Part shown: piece after piece, positions 42,946 through 53,538 of the stretch
Position numbering within the stretch: the stretch's first letter is position 1
Layout: each line of letters begins with the position of its first letter
From: Ilyonectria destructans
Lineage: Eukaryota; Ascomycota; Sordariomycetes; Hypocreales; Nectriaceae
Assembly (NCBI GenBank): GCA_020740775.1
Contig: JAHEWK010000006.1
Location: forward strand, 2,418,001 to 2,482,000
DNA: 64,000 nucleotides
Direction: 5' to 3'
Translations under genes and position numbers: made by a program
Notes under the pieces: model-generated
What the model was told of the DNA's origin: nothing
The model's input: only the letters and a program-made list of their open reading frames with translations
Databases searched by the model: none

Positions 42946-45687
42946 ATGGCCGCGGCCCACGTATCTCCTGATCTTCCAAAGCCCTCTTTTGCAAAGGTAG
43001 CAACCATCTCGACCTCTCAGCTCCCACTTCTCCTATTCGGACCATGACCCCTCCACTCATTTCCGTATTGCTGACCCTTCCTGTTCGTCTATAGGTTGCC
43101 GCATCCATATCTAAAGATACCGCGTCAACACCATCCGTACGCCGCATTGCTACGCCTTCCAAAGAGCAACCAATGAGTTTGACTACACAACCTATGTCGA
43201 GGGGGCCCGTCATTGCTAATGGCGGGCCCGCAAAGGCCCCGCCCCCCCAAGTCGTCTCGTCACAGCCTAGGAATGTCTCAAGACTAGTTGAGCGGAGTGC
43301 CTCGGCGGATAATGTTGCAGACTCACTGCATGATCTGAGCCTTGGTTCGAAAGCTCCAAGCCTCGTGGTCAATGGCAGCGGCGCTCTGGCTGCTGAGAGG
43401 ACGATCGCCGCGATCGGTAGAGACAGTGGATCGGACGATTCTCAGAGGGCCGATTCAAGCTCCGAACTGGGCACCAAACCTCCCAGCCTAGACGGAAAAA
43501 GCATCACCTCAGGTACAACATTTGCGCTGGACGAGAAGGAATCTCTTCGACCAGATGATAGTGCCAGTGTCAAGGCCGCTGCAGAAGATGACGATGCATT
43601 CTCGATGCGCGGATCCCTTGTCGCCGGTTCACGAATGGGTTCAGAAGTTGCGGCAAGAGCGCGAGGTATCCCGCTTGGCGACATACCCGAACGAAGACTG
43701 CCACAGGTCATAGCCGGTGCCGCGGCCCAGGGCGTTCTCACTCCGCAAAGTTCATCCTCTGAGCAGCCCCCAGGCGTGAACCCCTCAATACCCCTGGGCG
43801 TTGCAGGTTCTTCGGATGCCCTGAATGTCATATATCGACAAGCACCAGACGATAAGCTTCTTGAGGCAATGGCCTCGCCGAAGGACAGGCTGTTCCTTCT
43901 ACGGCTGGAAAACGAGCTCATTGACTTTGTCCAGGACTCCAAGTTGGTACACATACCCTAATTTGACCAACTATATACTGACCGCTCACTAGGGAACCAT
44001 ATATGGACCTTCCCCCGTCCAACTCGTTCTGTAGGATGTTGACTCACAAATTGGCCGATTATTACCACATGACCCATTCCTATGAACCTCACGTTGGATC
44101 CGTACGAATCTTCAGAACCCCTTTTTGCCGAGTTCCAGTCTCTCTGGCCCTCATCAACCCAAATCCAAACACCTCGAGCAGCAGTACACCGCCCCCTGCG
44201 GTTTTGCCGAGGAAGATCATGCGCCGCGGGGAAGATAGCGAGGGTGGCCTGAGTGCCGGTCTGTCGAAGGCAACATCCGAGAATGGAAGTGATTCAAAGG
44301 ACAAACTGACTCTGGCGAATCAAAAGTGAGTTGACCATACTTAACCTTACGACCTCTGAATGCTCACCAATGTTAGGTTAACGAGAGAGGAACGTGAGGA
44401 AATGTATAAGCTGGCACGAGAGCGCATCTTTGGTAGCTCAGAGGAGAGTGTGATTGGTAGCTACCCCAAAACCTGAGCATACTCACAGAGACTAACCTCG
44501 ATTGTTTAGAAAATGATGGCGACAACGGCGTGTCTAGGACCAGCTCCACATCCGCCAAGGACAAATCCAACTTGGGCAAGAGGGGGAAGACCAGCAAACA
44601 GAGGCGCGACGACTCGGACAGCTTTGATTCTCGGAATCAATACACCCCATACTGGGGCCCTCAACAACAGACTTGGGTACCACAACCCCAGTATGTGCCG
44701 CCGCCGAATCCTCAGTATAACGCCCAGCCTCCAAACCCCGCGTACCAAGGACAGATGGCTCCCGTATATTCTCAGCAACCTCCTGGTTATTCCAACATGC
44801 CTAGCATTATGCCAAACCAGCCGTATCCCCAATACTCTATGTCTCCTGTAAGAACCAGAATTTATATCCAACCACGGCAATATGTTAACGCTCCCTCGCA
44901 GTATCAACCCCAGCCCAACCAGCCACGGTATCCCGCTGGCGGAAGCCCTATGGCAGCATATGGTGCTCCAGTTCCTCCAGCCGCTCCACAACAAACCTGG
45001 CAACCGGGCTTCACCCCGGCCCAGTTTCAGGCTAGGGGTCCTGCTTCTGTCGGGCCTCCAGTCGGGCCTCCGGTCGGGCCTCAAGTCGGCCCTCAGGTTG
45101 GTCCTCAAGTTGGTCCTCCAGCGGGTCCTCCAGTTGGCCCTCAGGGGCACATAGGAATTCCATACGCGTATGGTCAACTACCGGCCCATGTCAATCCGCA
45201 TGACCCTAAGAGCCAGCATCCCATCCCGGGCAGCTACAATCGAAACCACGCCTTTAACCCCAAGACGCAGTCATTTGTACCTGGCGGAAACGGCATGACA
45301 CCGGTGCAACCTCCTCAACCCCCCTTCACTGCTCCCGGATCTCACCATGGCAGTCCTCAAGTTGGATCGCCTCACCTGGCGTATCCCGGCTATCAGCAGG
45401 CGATGCCCCAGCCGTATGGAGGCGGATACGGCATGGTCCGACAAGGTTCCAGCAGCTCAATGCCAGCATACCACTCCCCGCAGCACGTTAACGTGGCGCA
45501 TATCTCCCATGGACCGCCGCCGATGATGCAAAACCCCCAGCACATGGCAGTCCAGCCTCTCCATACCCTCCCAGCGCATATCCCGAACCGCCCTAACGTT
45601 CCTCAGGGGCCTAGTCAGCCCTTTACTCATCTCCCTACGTACGGCAACCCGGCAACTCTGCCGCAGAAGCCAGCTACTGGAATTTAA
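42946..45687 (+). CDS. R3H-SUZ domain RNA-binding protein
   Basis: Exons 42946-42996, 43095-43942, 43993-44325, 44377-44456 and 44510-45687 give 829 residues. A disordered N-terminal 300 residues precedes an R3H domain (DRLFLLRLENELIDFVQ, EPYMDLPPSNSFCRMLTHKLADYYHM) with the defining Arg-x3-His in RMLTH, then a SUZ segment (LPRKIMRRGED ... REEREEMYKLARERIFG). The last 380 residues are Gln/Pro/Tyr/Gly-rich, prion-like, with eight 12-nt repeats coding for GP(P/Q)V units. R3H-SUZ proteins (encore, ARPP21, R3HDM1 and fungal relatives) bind single-stranded RNA and are linked to mRNA localisation and RNP granules; the granule role here is inferred. A 54-nt in-frame segment at 44848-44901 has intron-like ends, so the protein may instead be 811 residues. 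Confidence 0.88.
44848..44901 (+). other. Possible in-frame 54-nt intron in the R3H-SUZ gene
   Basis: GTAAGA donor after codon CCT, TGTTAACG as branch-like sequence, and CTCCCTCGCAG acceptor. The length is a multiple of three and has no stop, so either the intron is spliced or 18 residues are added. The encoded residues are more basic than the Q/P/Y-rich surroundings. Confidence 0.5.
45049..45144 (+). repeat. Eight 12-nt units coding for GPPV/GPQV
   Basis: Consecutive GTCGGGCCTCCA-like units with third-base and Pro/Gln variation, inside the low-complexity tail of the R3H-SUZ protein. Copy number may vary between strains. Confidence 0.85.
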
Positions 45688-46057
45688 GTGAGCATCAGAT
45701 GGTGTTTATGGCAGGCGGCCCGAAACAGGCGTATACGGCATAATTAGCATCTTGGCGTTACCGGTGGACAGGATGGATGGCATGAATTTTAAAGGCCAAG
45801 GCCTATTTACTAGATGAGTCAATACAATTGTGACGTAATTCTCTTGCGTCCCGGAGTGAGGTTTTTTATGTGACGATTGAATTCATTTCTAAGGCCCGAA
45901 GTGCCAGAATTCTCAAGCCTACCACAACGCCATGATTTTATTGGAACACAATACCCATGCCTCGTCTCACATGCCTGCCAGGGAATTATCCCCAACTTTT
46001 CTTTCGTTGGGATTTCCTTTCTGCCTGGCCCTGCGTCGTCAAAATTCCACAATCTTC
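45688..46057. other. Convergent 3' regions, no gene
   Basis: 370 bp between the R3H-SUZ and eIF3f stops. Only 3' UTR sequence is expected; nothing else seen. Confidence 0.5.
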
Positions 46058-47248
46058 CTACTCCACGGGCTCGCGGGGTTCCCGGGGCTCTCGCTGTTGG
46101 CCGCCGCCACGGCCGCCACCTCGTCCTCCTCGCTTGCCTCCACGCTGGTTGCCGCCCTTCTCGTCGGACTTGCCCTCGCCGTCCTTCTCGGGAGTGGTCA
46201 GGTTGGCAACGGCCAACCGCTGGGACAGGTCGATCTGGGTGCGGATGGTGTTCGCTAGGTAACTAACCATGAGAACATCCTGGATGTGGTTGTTGAAGTC
46301 GGACTCGATCTGGGAGGGGTCGACCTTGGGGGCCAGGGACAGGGCGTTGATGAGGTACTGGCCGATGGCGTTGTTTGGCTCCTCGTCCTCGTCTAGGACG
46401 CCGTTGATCCACTCGCTGGCGCGATCCAGGAGGCTGATGGTCTGCTGGATGGATCGGCCAAGACCCTCAATATCGGACACAAGAGGGGCTGTCCTCGTCT
46501 CGGAGTCCTTTGCGCTGGCGATCGTCTCGAGGGCGCTTCGGTCAGCGTCACCGTACAGAAGCTTGTGGGGGACCTGGATGAACAGGCAGCTCTCGGCGGC
46601 TCGCTCGGCGTTGACGGCCACGGGGGCGCTGATGTAGCATCGGGTCTGGATATCCTCGCCGGGCTCGGTGGAGATGGTCATGTGGACGGCGGGGTGAGGG
46701 AAAGTGCCGGTGTCGGGGCTTCCGAAGAAGTTCTGGATGAGGGCGCTGAAGCTGTTGAGCTCGTGAGAGGTGGTGTACCAGCCGAGCAGGGCCTCGCGGG
46801 GGTTGGCCTTCAGGGTGAGGGCGAGCATGTTCTTCTGGTACTCGACATCGACCTCGACCTGATCCTCCTCCTCGGTGTGGGGGATGGCGAAGCACGAGCG
46901 GACCTCGACTTCGGTGCCATCTTCGGAACGGGTGCCAACGAGGGCGCCGATGACTCGGGTGGACTGGGTGTCTCGGATGTCTCGTCGGACGGCGTGGTCG
47001 AGGATGGAGAGGACGGCCTAGAGCAGAGGGAGGGAGATGATGTCAGCCGGGGTGGCCTGGTTTTTTGGAGTTGTGTTTGAAGATTTCAAGATTTCGAGAT
47101 ATCGAGTGTTCGAGTTTTCGAGGGGTACCACGCAACGTACCTGAGGCTGGATGTTGACGGTGAGCGGGGCAAGGTTAGTCTGGAGCCCGACGGTGTTCGG
47201 CGCCAAAGGGCGCGAGAGGTGGATGAAGCTCTCGGTATCGGCAGCCAT
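46058..47248 (-). CDS. eIF3f: Translation initiation factor 3 subunit F (eIF3f)
   Basis: Exons on the minus strand 47248-47141 and 47017-46058 give 355 residues. An MPN-type domain spans residues 25-165: [31 protein letters not shown]..., [22 protein letters not shown] and [12 protein letters not shown]. It lacks the JAMM zinc-binding His/Asp set, as expected for the non-catalytic MPN proteins of eIF3. The C-terminal half forms the helical part ([19 protein letters not shown]), and the protein ends in an RGG-rich tail ([12 protein letters not shown]) and a PREPREPVE repeat. It acts in the cytosol within eIF3 during 43S/48S assembly. It shares a 419-bp divergent promoter with utp25. Confidence 0.96.
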
Positions 47249-47667
47249 GCTGGGCAGGACAGAGGGGGATTGTCGCGTACAGCTGGAAGGAGAGGAGGGA
47301 GGGAGGAGGCAGGAGGTGGTTCAGGCGAGAAATGCGGCAGCAGGAAGGGGGGGAAGAAAAGAGGGACCAGTCTCGAGGCCGCTTCGCGATGCTGTTCCGC
47401 CAATTTTCGCTGCCGATTTTTGTGATTTGCGGTTGGCGGGACCGCCTGGGGTTGTGCGCACTAAGATTAGCTGATAGCGCGATAAGCCGCCAGAGCGTGG
47501 CGCAAACCGGCACCAGCATCCAAACCCCACCAAGCTGTGGCTTGACCCTGCAAGGCTGAGCGCGAAAGCTTCGACTTTTTTTAACCACCCCGAGACACAC
47601 AGCCGCCACGCCGCCACGCACCCGTCGCTGTTCGTTTGAGGACATTGACATTTTCGAATTGGACTGA
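47249..47667. promoter_or_regulatory. Bidirectional promoter, eIF3f and utp25 genes
   Basis: 419 bp between divergent ATGs of a translation factor and a ribosome-biogenesis factor. No motif could be assigned with confidence. Confidence 0.55.
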
Positions 47668-49981
47668 ATGGTACCTCGAGGGAGAGGAGGCGGTTTTAGG
47701 GCGCGCGGGTCCGGAGGCCGGGGAGGCCGAGGCGGACGTGGAGGAGGACGAGGCGGCGCAGGACGAGGCGGCAGAGGAGGACGAGGAAGAGCAACCAGCC
47801 GCTTTGGACCCAACCGGCGGTTCGATGGAACTCGACTTGCAGACAATGAGTATGTTTCCCAACTGCCGATCAATATATTCGATCTGTCTCTTTCACCTGT
47901 AATACTTACTAACCTTTTGCAGGCAAGAAAGCTCCGGATCTGACGAGGAATCCGGCTCCGAGGACGAGGTCGTGGACGAGGTCGACTCGGAGGACGAAGA
48001 CGAGGACGAGGACGACAAGGCCGCCTCCCGCCCATACATGGCCCTCCTGCAAAGCCTCAATGAAAGCAGCGCCCCAACTGCTAAGCGACGAAAGTTGGAC
48101 CATCGAGCGTCCTCGCCGCAAGCCGAGGACGATGCTTCCTCCTCCGACAAGGAGTCTGGTGAGAAGGATGTCGATCGCGCTGAGGATGAGGCCGAGGACG
48201 ATGCAGACACTGGCGTCGAGGAACAACCAGAGGAAGACTCAGAAGATGAGGGAGACTCGGAAGATCCCTTCGACGTGCACTTCGCCCATCCCAACGACGA
48301 CGTTGTCGGAAAGCGGGTCAAGGCTGTCCAAAAGGGCGAGTGGGCGACCAAGCGAGCCCTGATGCAGTCGTGGAGAGCCACGGTCATGTACCCCAACTCT
48401 GATGCAGGGTCTGAAGTCCCGAAGCCTGTGGCAGGGCTCGACGGCCTCAAGCTGAAGCAGAAGCTGAAGGAAATCGCCGACCGCAAGATTGGCTCGTTCG
48501 AGGATGTTCACCGGAACTTTAGCCCGTTGCTGTTTGACTACCGCGATGTGTTGCATTGTGACCGCACAGTTCGAAACTCGGATCAGATGAGACAGTTGAC
48601 TTGTCTCCACGCTCTGAACCACGTCTTTAAGTAAGTCTTGGGTCTGGTATGTCTCTGAGCCAGATCACTAACTTGAACCAGGACCCGAGATAGAGTCATC
48701 AAGAACAACTACAAGCTGGCAAAGGAAGGAGAGAATACTGAGATGGAGCTCCGAGATCAGGGTTTCACTCGCCCCAAGGTGCTCTTCCTCGTACCAACTC
48801 GCAACTCGTGTCTGCGGATGGTCAATATGATCCGGGATTTGTGCGAGCCGGACCAGCAAGAAAACCGCAAGCGCTTTGACGAGAGCTACTTTGATAGGGA
48901 GTCCAAATTTGGCGACGACAGACCCGCCGACTTCCGGGACCTCTTTGAAGGCAACGACGACGACATGTTCCGCTTGGGCGTGAAGTTTACGCGAAAGACG
49001 GTCAAGTACTTTTCACAGTTCTACAACTCGGACATTCTCTTTGCCAGTCCCCTGGGTCTTCGAATGGCGATTGGCTCGGAAGAAGACACCAAGGTCGACT
49101 ACGACTTTCTCAGCTCCATCGAAATGGTCGTTGTTGACCAGGCAGATGCGCTCCTGATGCAGAACTGGGAGCACGTCGAGTACATTTTCGAGCACTTGAA
49201 CCTACAGCCAAAGGATGCCCACGGCTGCGACTTTAGCCGCGTCCGGAGCTGGTATCTGGAAGACTGGGCCAAGAATTTCAGACAGACCATTATTCTGTCC
49301 GCCTTCAATACCCCCGAGTTGTCTGAGCTGTTCCGAATTCACTGCCATAACTGGGCCGGCAAAGTGCGACTGCAGCCAGAGTATCCCGGTACGCTGCAAC
49401 AGCTAGGCGTCAAGGCGAAGCAGACCTTCTCTCGATTCCAGTCCCCTTCAGTCGACAAGGATCCCGATGCTAGATTTGAGTACTTTACCACCGCCATCGT
49501 CCCCTCCCTGGTCAAGCGCGCAAAGGATGCCAGCGGTACTCTCATCTTCATCCCCTCATACCTTGATTTCGTCCGTGTGCGCAACTACTTTGCCAACTCG
49601 AATGATGTGAACGACGTCACTTTCGGCGCCATCTCAGAATACGCGGACGTCCCTGAGGCGTCTCGTGCACGCTCTCACTTCCTCAACGGCCGCCACCGCC
49701 TTCTGCTCTACACGGAGCGAGCACACCACTTCCGCCGGTATCAGTTCCGGGGTGTCCGGCGGGTCATCTTCTACGGACTCCCTGACAACCACCTCTTTTA
49801 TAATGAGATTGCGGGTGGCTACTTGAGCAAGAGTGAGCAGGATATGAAGATCGAGCCTGGTCAGGGCAATGTGAGGGTTGTCTTCTCCAAGTATGATGTG
49901 ATGAAGTTGGAGCGTATTGTGGGCTCCAAGAGGGTGGGTAAGATGATTCAGGAGCGCGGTGATACCTTTGAGTTTATATAG
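47668..49981 (+). CDS. utp25: U3 snoRNP / SSU processome protein UTP25
   Basis: Exons 47668-47849, 47923-48630 and 48682-49981 give 729 residues. UTP25 (digestive-organ-expansion factor in animals) is a nucleolar protein needed for 18S rRNA processing. Order: an RGG box (residues 4-42), a long Asp/Glu/Ser-acidic region, a conserved linker ([31 protein letters not shown]), then a helicase-like core that has lost catalysis. [11 protein letters not shown] resembles motif Ia, [14 protein letters not shown] stands where DEAD would be, [10 protein letters not shown] resembles motif III, and [19 protein letters not shown] and [11 protein letters not shown] belong to the second RecA fold. No P-loop is present. 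This decay is usual for the family. The ending RGDTFEFI is also conserved. Confidence 0.95.
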
Positions 49982-50213
49982 AGCAACCATGTACCCGATG
50001 GGAAAATTGTGGTCAGATGGGGTCTGTATGCCTGGGATCTTGACATCATATAGAGCGGGATGGAGCACAAAAGTCATTTATCACTTGAAATATCGTCAAA
50101 TGTTCATTATGTGAAAGTGAAGATGTCGAAAGACTGAATGCGTTATGGTATAATTGGTACAGTTTTTGTACATGTAGTCATGTTACCCACCCATCTAATG
50201 ATACATCTCGTCT

Positions 50214-51051
50214 CTATTGCGAGCTCTTTTGGTTCTGGGTCTTCTTGGCCGCCTGCTTCACACTCTCAGGGACGATGCCCGCCGCCATTTGTGACGCCTT
50301 CTGCTGGGTCTTATCCGCCAGCCTAGCGGACTCCTTCTCGGCGGGGGTGTCCTCCTCCAGCGCAGCTTTTCCGCCCTCCTTCTCGGCGTGCAGGGAGATG
50401 AACTTTTGCACCATAGCCTCGAAGTCTTCCTTGCCGCGGAACTGCGTCACCTTCTTGATGTTGAGGCGGGTTACGGGGGTGTGGTCGTTGCCGAGCATGC
50501 GGTCGCGGGCGACGGTCTTGGCCGTCATCATGAAGCGCGAGTCCTTGGGGCCGTCGACGAACTCGAGGATGGCGCTCTCGCCCTGGTCGTATGTGTTCTT
50601 GGACTCGGTGCGGACTACGCGGGTGTAGCCACCTTCGCGGGGTAGGTATCGCTGTCGGAGCTCGCCAAAGAGCTTGGGGAGGAGGATATGAGGTGTCTAT
50701 AGCGGGGAAAGTCCAGTTTGGTTAGCATAATCCTATCCTGTCTTTTCCTGTCTGTTCTGTCCTGCATTCGTGTTGTCCACCTGTCGTGCTCGTCCGATTG
50801 CCCATCCACGCCATTCGTCAATTGGGGCCACATACGTAGAGAATTCCCTGTGCTGACCGCCTGCAGGGCTCGTTATCGCGCTTCGCCAGGGTGATGAGCT
50901 TCTCGGCCATGCGCTGGGTCTCCTTGGCCTTGGCGTATGTGGTCTGGATGTGCTCATACTGGACGAGCTGGGTGACGAGACCACGCAGCAAGGCCATTCG
51001 CGCCGAGGAGTTGCGGCTAAGATGCCGGTACTTGACGAGACCGCCAGCCAT
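50214..51051 (-). CDS. mrpl8: Mitochondrial large-subunit ribosomal protein bL17m
   Basis: Exons on the minus strand 51051-50836 and 50696-50214 give 232 residues. The first 110 residues are the bacterial L17 fold: KYRHLSRNSSARMALLRGLVTQL, HIQTTYAKAKETQRMAEKLITLAKR, the loop before LLPKLFGELRQRY, and GGYTRVVRT. A mitochondrial extension of about 120 residues follows, including KKVTQFRGKEDFEAMVQKF, ending in a Lys/Gln/Ala-rich helix. As in yeast Mrpl8, no cleavable presequence is apparent. Its start is 397 bp from that of mic12, so two mitochondrial genes share one intergenic promoter. Confidence 0.95.
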
Positions 51052-51448
51052 TTTTGCGGAGGTTGCGCAGCGGCGGGCAACTGTAGAATCGAGGAGGGGT
51101 GCTGAAAAGCGGCGGTAGTATCGTCGGCGGCGGCGTCGTGGTGGTTCGGGTCCGGGGAAGCGGTTTTGGTGGTTTGGAAATTTTTGGCTTGGCGCGGAGC
51201 CGGGATGTTTTCTCAGCCGTCCCGAAGAGGCTCTGCGCTACGTCAACCCACCATCCGCCGCAACCTAACCACGGCACCAACGTCCTCGACGACAATTTTA
51301 CCCGCGATCCGGGAGCCATTGGAGCTCGCGCGCGCTATGAGACGTTGCTTCTAGGTCAATTGCCGACGGTTGTTTACGAATTGGTCTCCTGCCGACACCC
51401 GACACCTGCAAATTACCTCATCCTCGGCCGACCGGGCAAGCTCCAACC
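51052..51448. promoter_or_regulatory. Bidirectional promoter, bL17m and mic12 genes
   Basis: 397 bp between two divergent starts, both of nuclear genes for mitochondrial proteins, which makes shared control likely. No specific site could be named. Confidence 0.55.
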
Positions 51449-52174
51449 ATGGGCTTCACCACGGGATTTGTGCGCATGACCTTTCTCTCGAGCTGCTCTG
51501 CCTCTCGTCGAATGCTGTACTGACTCTTCGTTCGCTAGACCGGCGGCGTCACCGTCACCCTATCCCTCGCCTACCTCTCAGTCCTCGCCCACCAGCGCAC
51601 CCGCGAACAGCAGGGCCAGATCCTCCGCTCCCAAGCCCTCGTCCTACAGGGCCTCGTCGATCCCTTCCCCCCGCTGCCACCACCTACGCGGTCCGAAGTC
51701 GCTGCTGCCCAGCGAGAAACCACCATCGAGGTCGCCAAGGACCGATGGAATCACGAGATCCAGAACGCCGTACGATGGGTACAGAAAACTGACTGGGTCG
51801 AGGTGCGAGAAGGCCTGGAAGAGCGTGCCTCACGACTGCTAGGCATCACCCCTGCCGAGGCTTCTGAAGCCGTGGCCCAAGCAGAGAAGAAGTTTGCGAA
51901 GGAGGGAGCTCAAGTTGCCGCTGTTGCTAAGGAAGCTTTCGAGAAGGCCAAGGCAAAGGGCCAGGAGGTCATTGGTGCTACGTTGGAGAACGGCAAGGAC
52001 GTTATCGACAAGGCTGAGGGCGGTGCCGTGCCAACCCTGAGCCCTGTGCAAATGGCTCTGAACCAGCGATTTGAGAAGCCCGAGGTGCAGGTGAATCAGT
52101 CAGTGGAAGAGGCCCTGAAGGAGCGGTATAAGCCGATGAACAAGAGGGACAACTCGGTGCTGAGGGGAGTGTAG
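51449..52174 (+). CDS. mic12: MICOS complex subunit MIC12 (AIM5)
   Basis: Exons 51449-51469 and 51539-52174 give 218 residues. The first exon has only seven codons (MGFTTGF); its donor is GTGCGC and the branch site TACTGAC is clear. An N-terminal membrane segment (GGVTVTLSLAYLSVLAH) is followed by QRTREQQGQILRSQALVLQGL, then KDRWNHEIQNAVRWVQKTDW, the hallmark block of Aim5/Mic12, and a long amphipathic helical part. MIC12 belongs to the MIC60-independent arm of MICOS and helps form cristae junctions in the inner membrane. The length matches filamentous-fungal members, which are longer than the yeast protein. Confidence 0.9.
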
Positions 52175-52482
52175 AGTGTCTGATGAAGGAGGGTTCCTTG
52201 TGTTGAGTGATTGCTGTACAGCTGTACATTGATTGTGTACCACCATTCCCTAGAGTTGCTCTAATAGATGCGGGCTAGATGAGTTCATACGACCACGAGT
52301 CGGGACATTGGAGTGAATGCGTGTTGGGCAATTGGCCGTGTGTAAATCACTACTAGGTCATAGTCTATATATTGAGGACGATGCTGGTCAGAAAAACGTA
52401 ACTATCAATATGATCTGTGGACTTTCCACTCCTGCACTCCCTTTTAATTTTAGGACACCACGACCTGACCTTATCGAACATC
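52175..52482. other. Intergenic, no gene seen
   Basis: 308 bp between the mic12 stop and the start of the unrecognised ORF. It is AT-richer than the coding region before it and continues into the AT-richer 52.2-54.4 kb block. Confidence 0.45.
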
Positions 52483-53538
52483 ATGGCTCATGAAGGCCAT
52501 ACTCGCTGCAACGGCAACTGCCGTTGCAGGGGCAGACGCCCCCCGAGCCCAGTTCCCATCATGAACTCAAACCGTAGCAAGATCGATCTACACCATGATA
52601 TCGAATCCTTTGTAAAGGGGAGGTTGCTCGGGGACAAAGACGCGCTTGCGAAGGGGAAGAAGGAGAGGAAAGAACGACATAAAGCCTGGGCTGACAATGA
52701 CAAGATATACTTAGAGAGGATCAAGGCGTCGATAAAGAGAAAGAAGTCGAAGGAACACAACAGGTCGAAGAATGAAAAGGAGTCGAAGAAAGAATCCAAG
52801 GGATCGAGGGCAATTGCCTTTATGGCGTTGGCCGCAGGCGACCCACGTATTGCTCTTCTACAGAAAACGACGAAGCGAAAGCACAAGCCAAGGCCGGATA
52901 AAGTCGTCGAGGAGACGATGACCACTTGGACGGGGACGTCCTCTGAGGAGAGTTTGCCTGAGAATAATCCCCCCGGAGAGTCGAAGCCACCTGAAGAATT
53001 GCAACCCCTTGCGGATCTGAAGCCCCCTGATGACCAGGACCAGTTCCTTGACGGGCCACCTCTGGAAGGCCCACCCAAAGAGGTGAACACTGAGGAGAAC
53101 CACGTCGGAATTGAAGCTAGGTCATCGACTGATGATATTGAAGCCATCGGAGTTGTAAAGAACAGCGAATCCAACGACGATGAGGCCGAGACTAAGGAGG
53201 CAAAAGGTGAAGTTGAGTTCAGTCTTACCCACCAAAACTCCAGTCTCTTCCTCCCTAATTTCATCCTCCTTCTCGCTGTCTTCAGCTTCATTCTCGCCGA
53301 TATTGCTCCCATCCTTGTTAAGCACAGTCTCGTCCATCCTATAACAAGGGTTGGAGCGACGTCAGCTCGAATGAAGCCGAGGCCAGCGAGGGCGAGAAGA
53401 ATTGGGATGTGCCGAGAGACTACAAGACCATACCTATCTACTGACGCAAGTCTAGCGACACTTTGTCCACGAGAAGTGGTTGTTAGCAGACCAGATAAGG
53501 GGGGAGTAGAAGGTCGAATACTCAAGGGACTGAAATGA
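52483..53538 (+). CDS. Unrecognised protein with cysteine cluster, Lys/Glu-rich region and one membrane span
   Basis: A single ATG-started frame of 351 residues that I cannot place in a family. Visible parts: a short N-terminal Cys/Arg cluster (TRCNGNCRCRGRR), a strongly basic Lys/Glu/Ser region to about residue 115, an acidic Pro/Glu-rich middle, a hydrophobic segment at about residues 256-281 (FILLLAVFSFILADIAPILV) that could span a membrane, and an Arg-rich tail. The DNA for the hydrophobic segment is one arm of an imperfect inverted repeat, and the opposite strand is open over almost the same span (53570-52488). The gene could be a lineage-specific gene, a young ORF or a chance frame. I favour a weakly supported orphan gene because of its length and start. 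Confidence 0.45.
   Translation: MAHEGHTRCNGNCRCRGRRPPSPVPIMNSNRSKIDLHHDIESFVKGRLLGDKDALAKGKKERKERHKAWADNDKIYLERIKASIKRKKSKEHNRSKNEKESKKESKGSRAIAFMALAAGDPRIALLQKTTKRKHKPRPDKVVEETMTTWTGTSSEESLPENNPPGESKPPEELQPLADLKPPDDQDQFLDGPPLEGPPKEVNTEENHVGIEARSSTDDIEAIGVVKNSESNDDEAETKEAKGEVEFSLTHQNSSLFLPNFILLLAVFSFILADIAPILVKHSLVHPITRVGATSARMKPRPARARRIGMCRETTRPYLSTDASLATLCPREVVVSRPDKGGVEGRILKGLK
53274..53388. repeat. Imperfect inverted repeat, 46-bp arms, 23-bp loop
   Basis: Arm 53274-53319 and the reverse complement of 53343-53388 match at 35 of 46 positions by eye, including CTTCATTC and CTTGTT blocks. Similarity seems to continue weakly outward at the protein level. The transcript could form a stem-loop. 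It may stem from an old inverted duplication. Confidence 0.7.
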
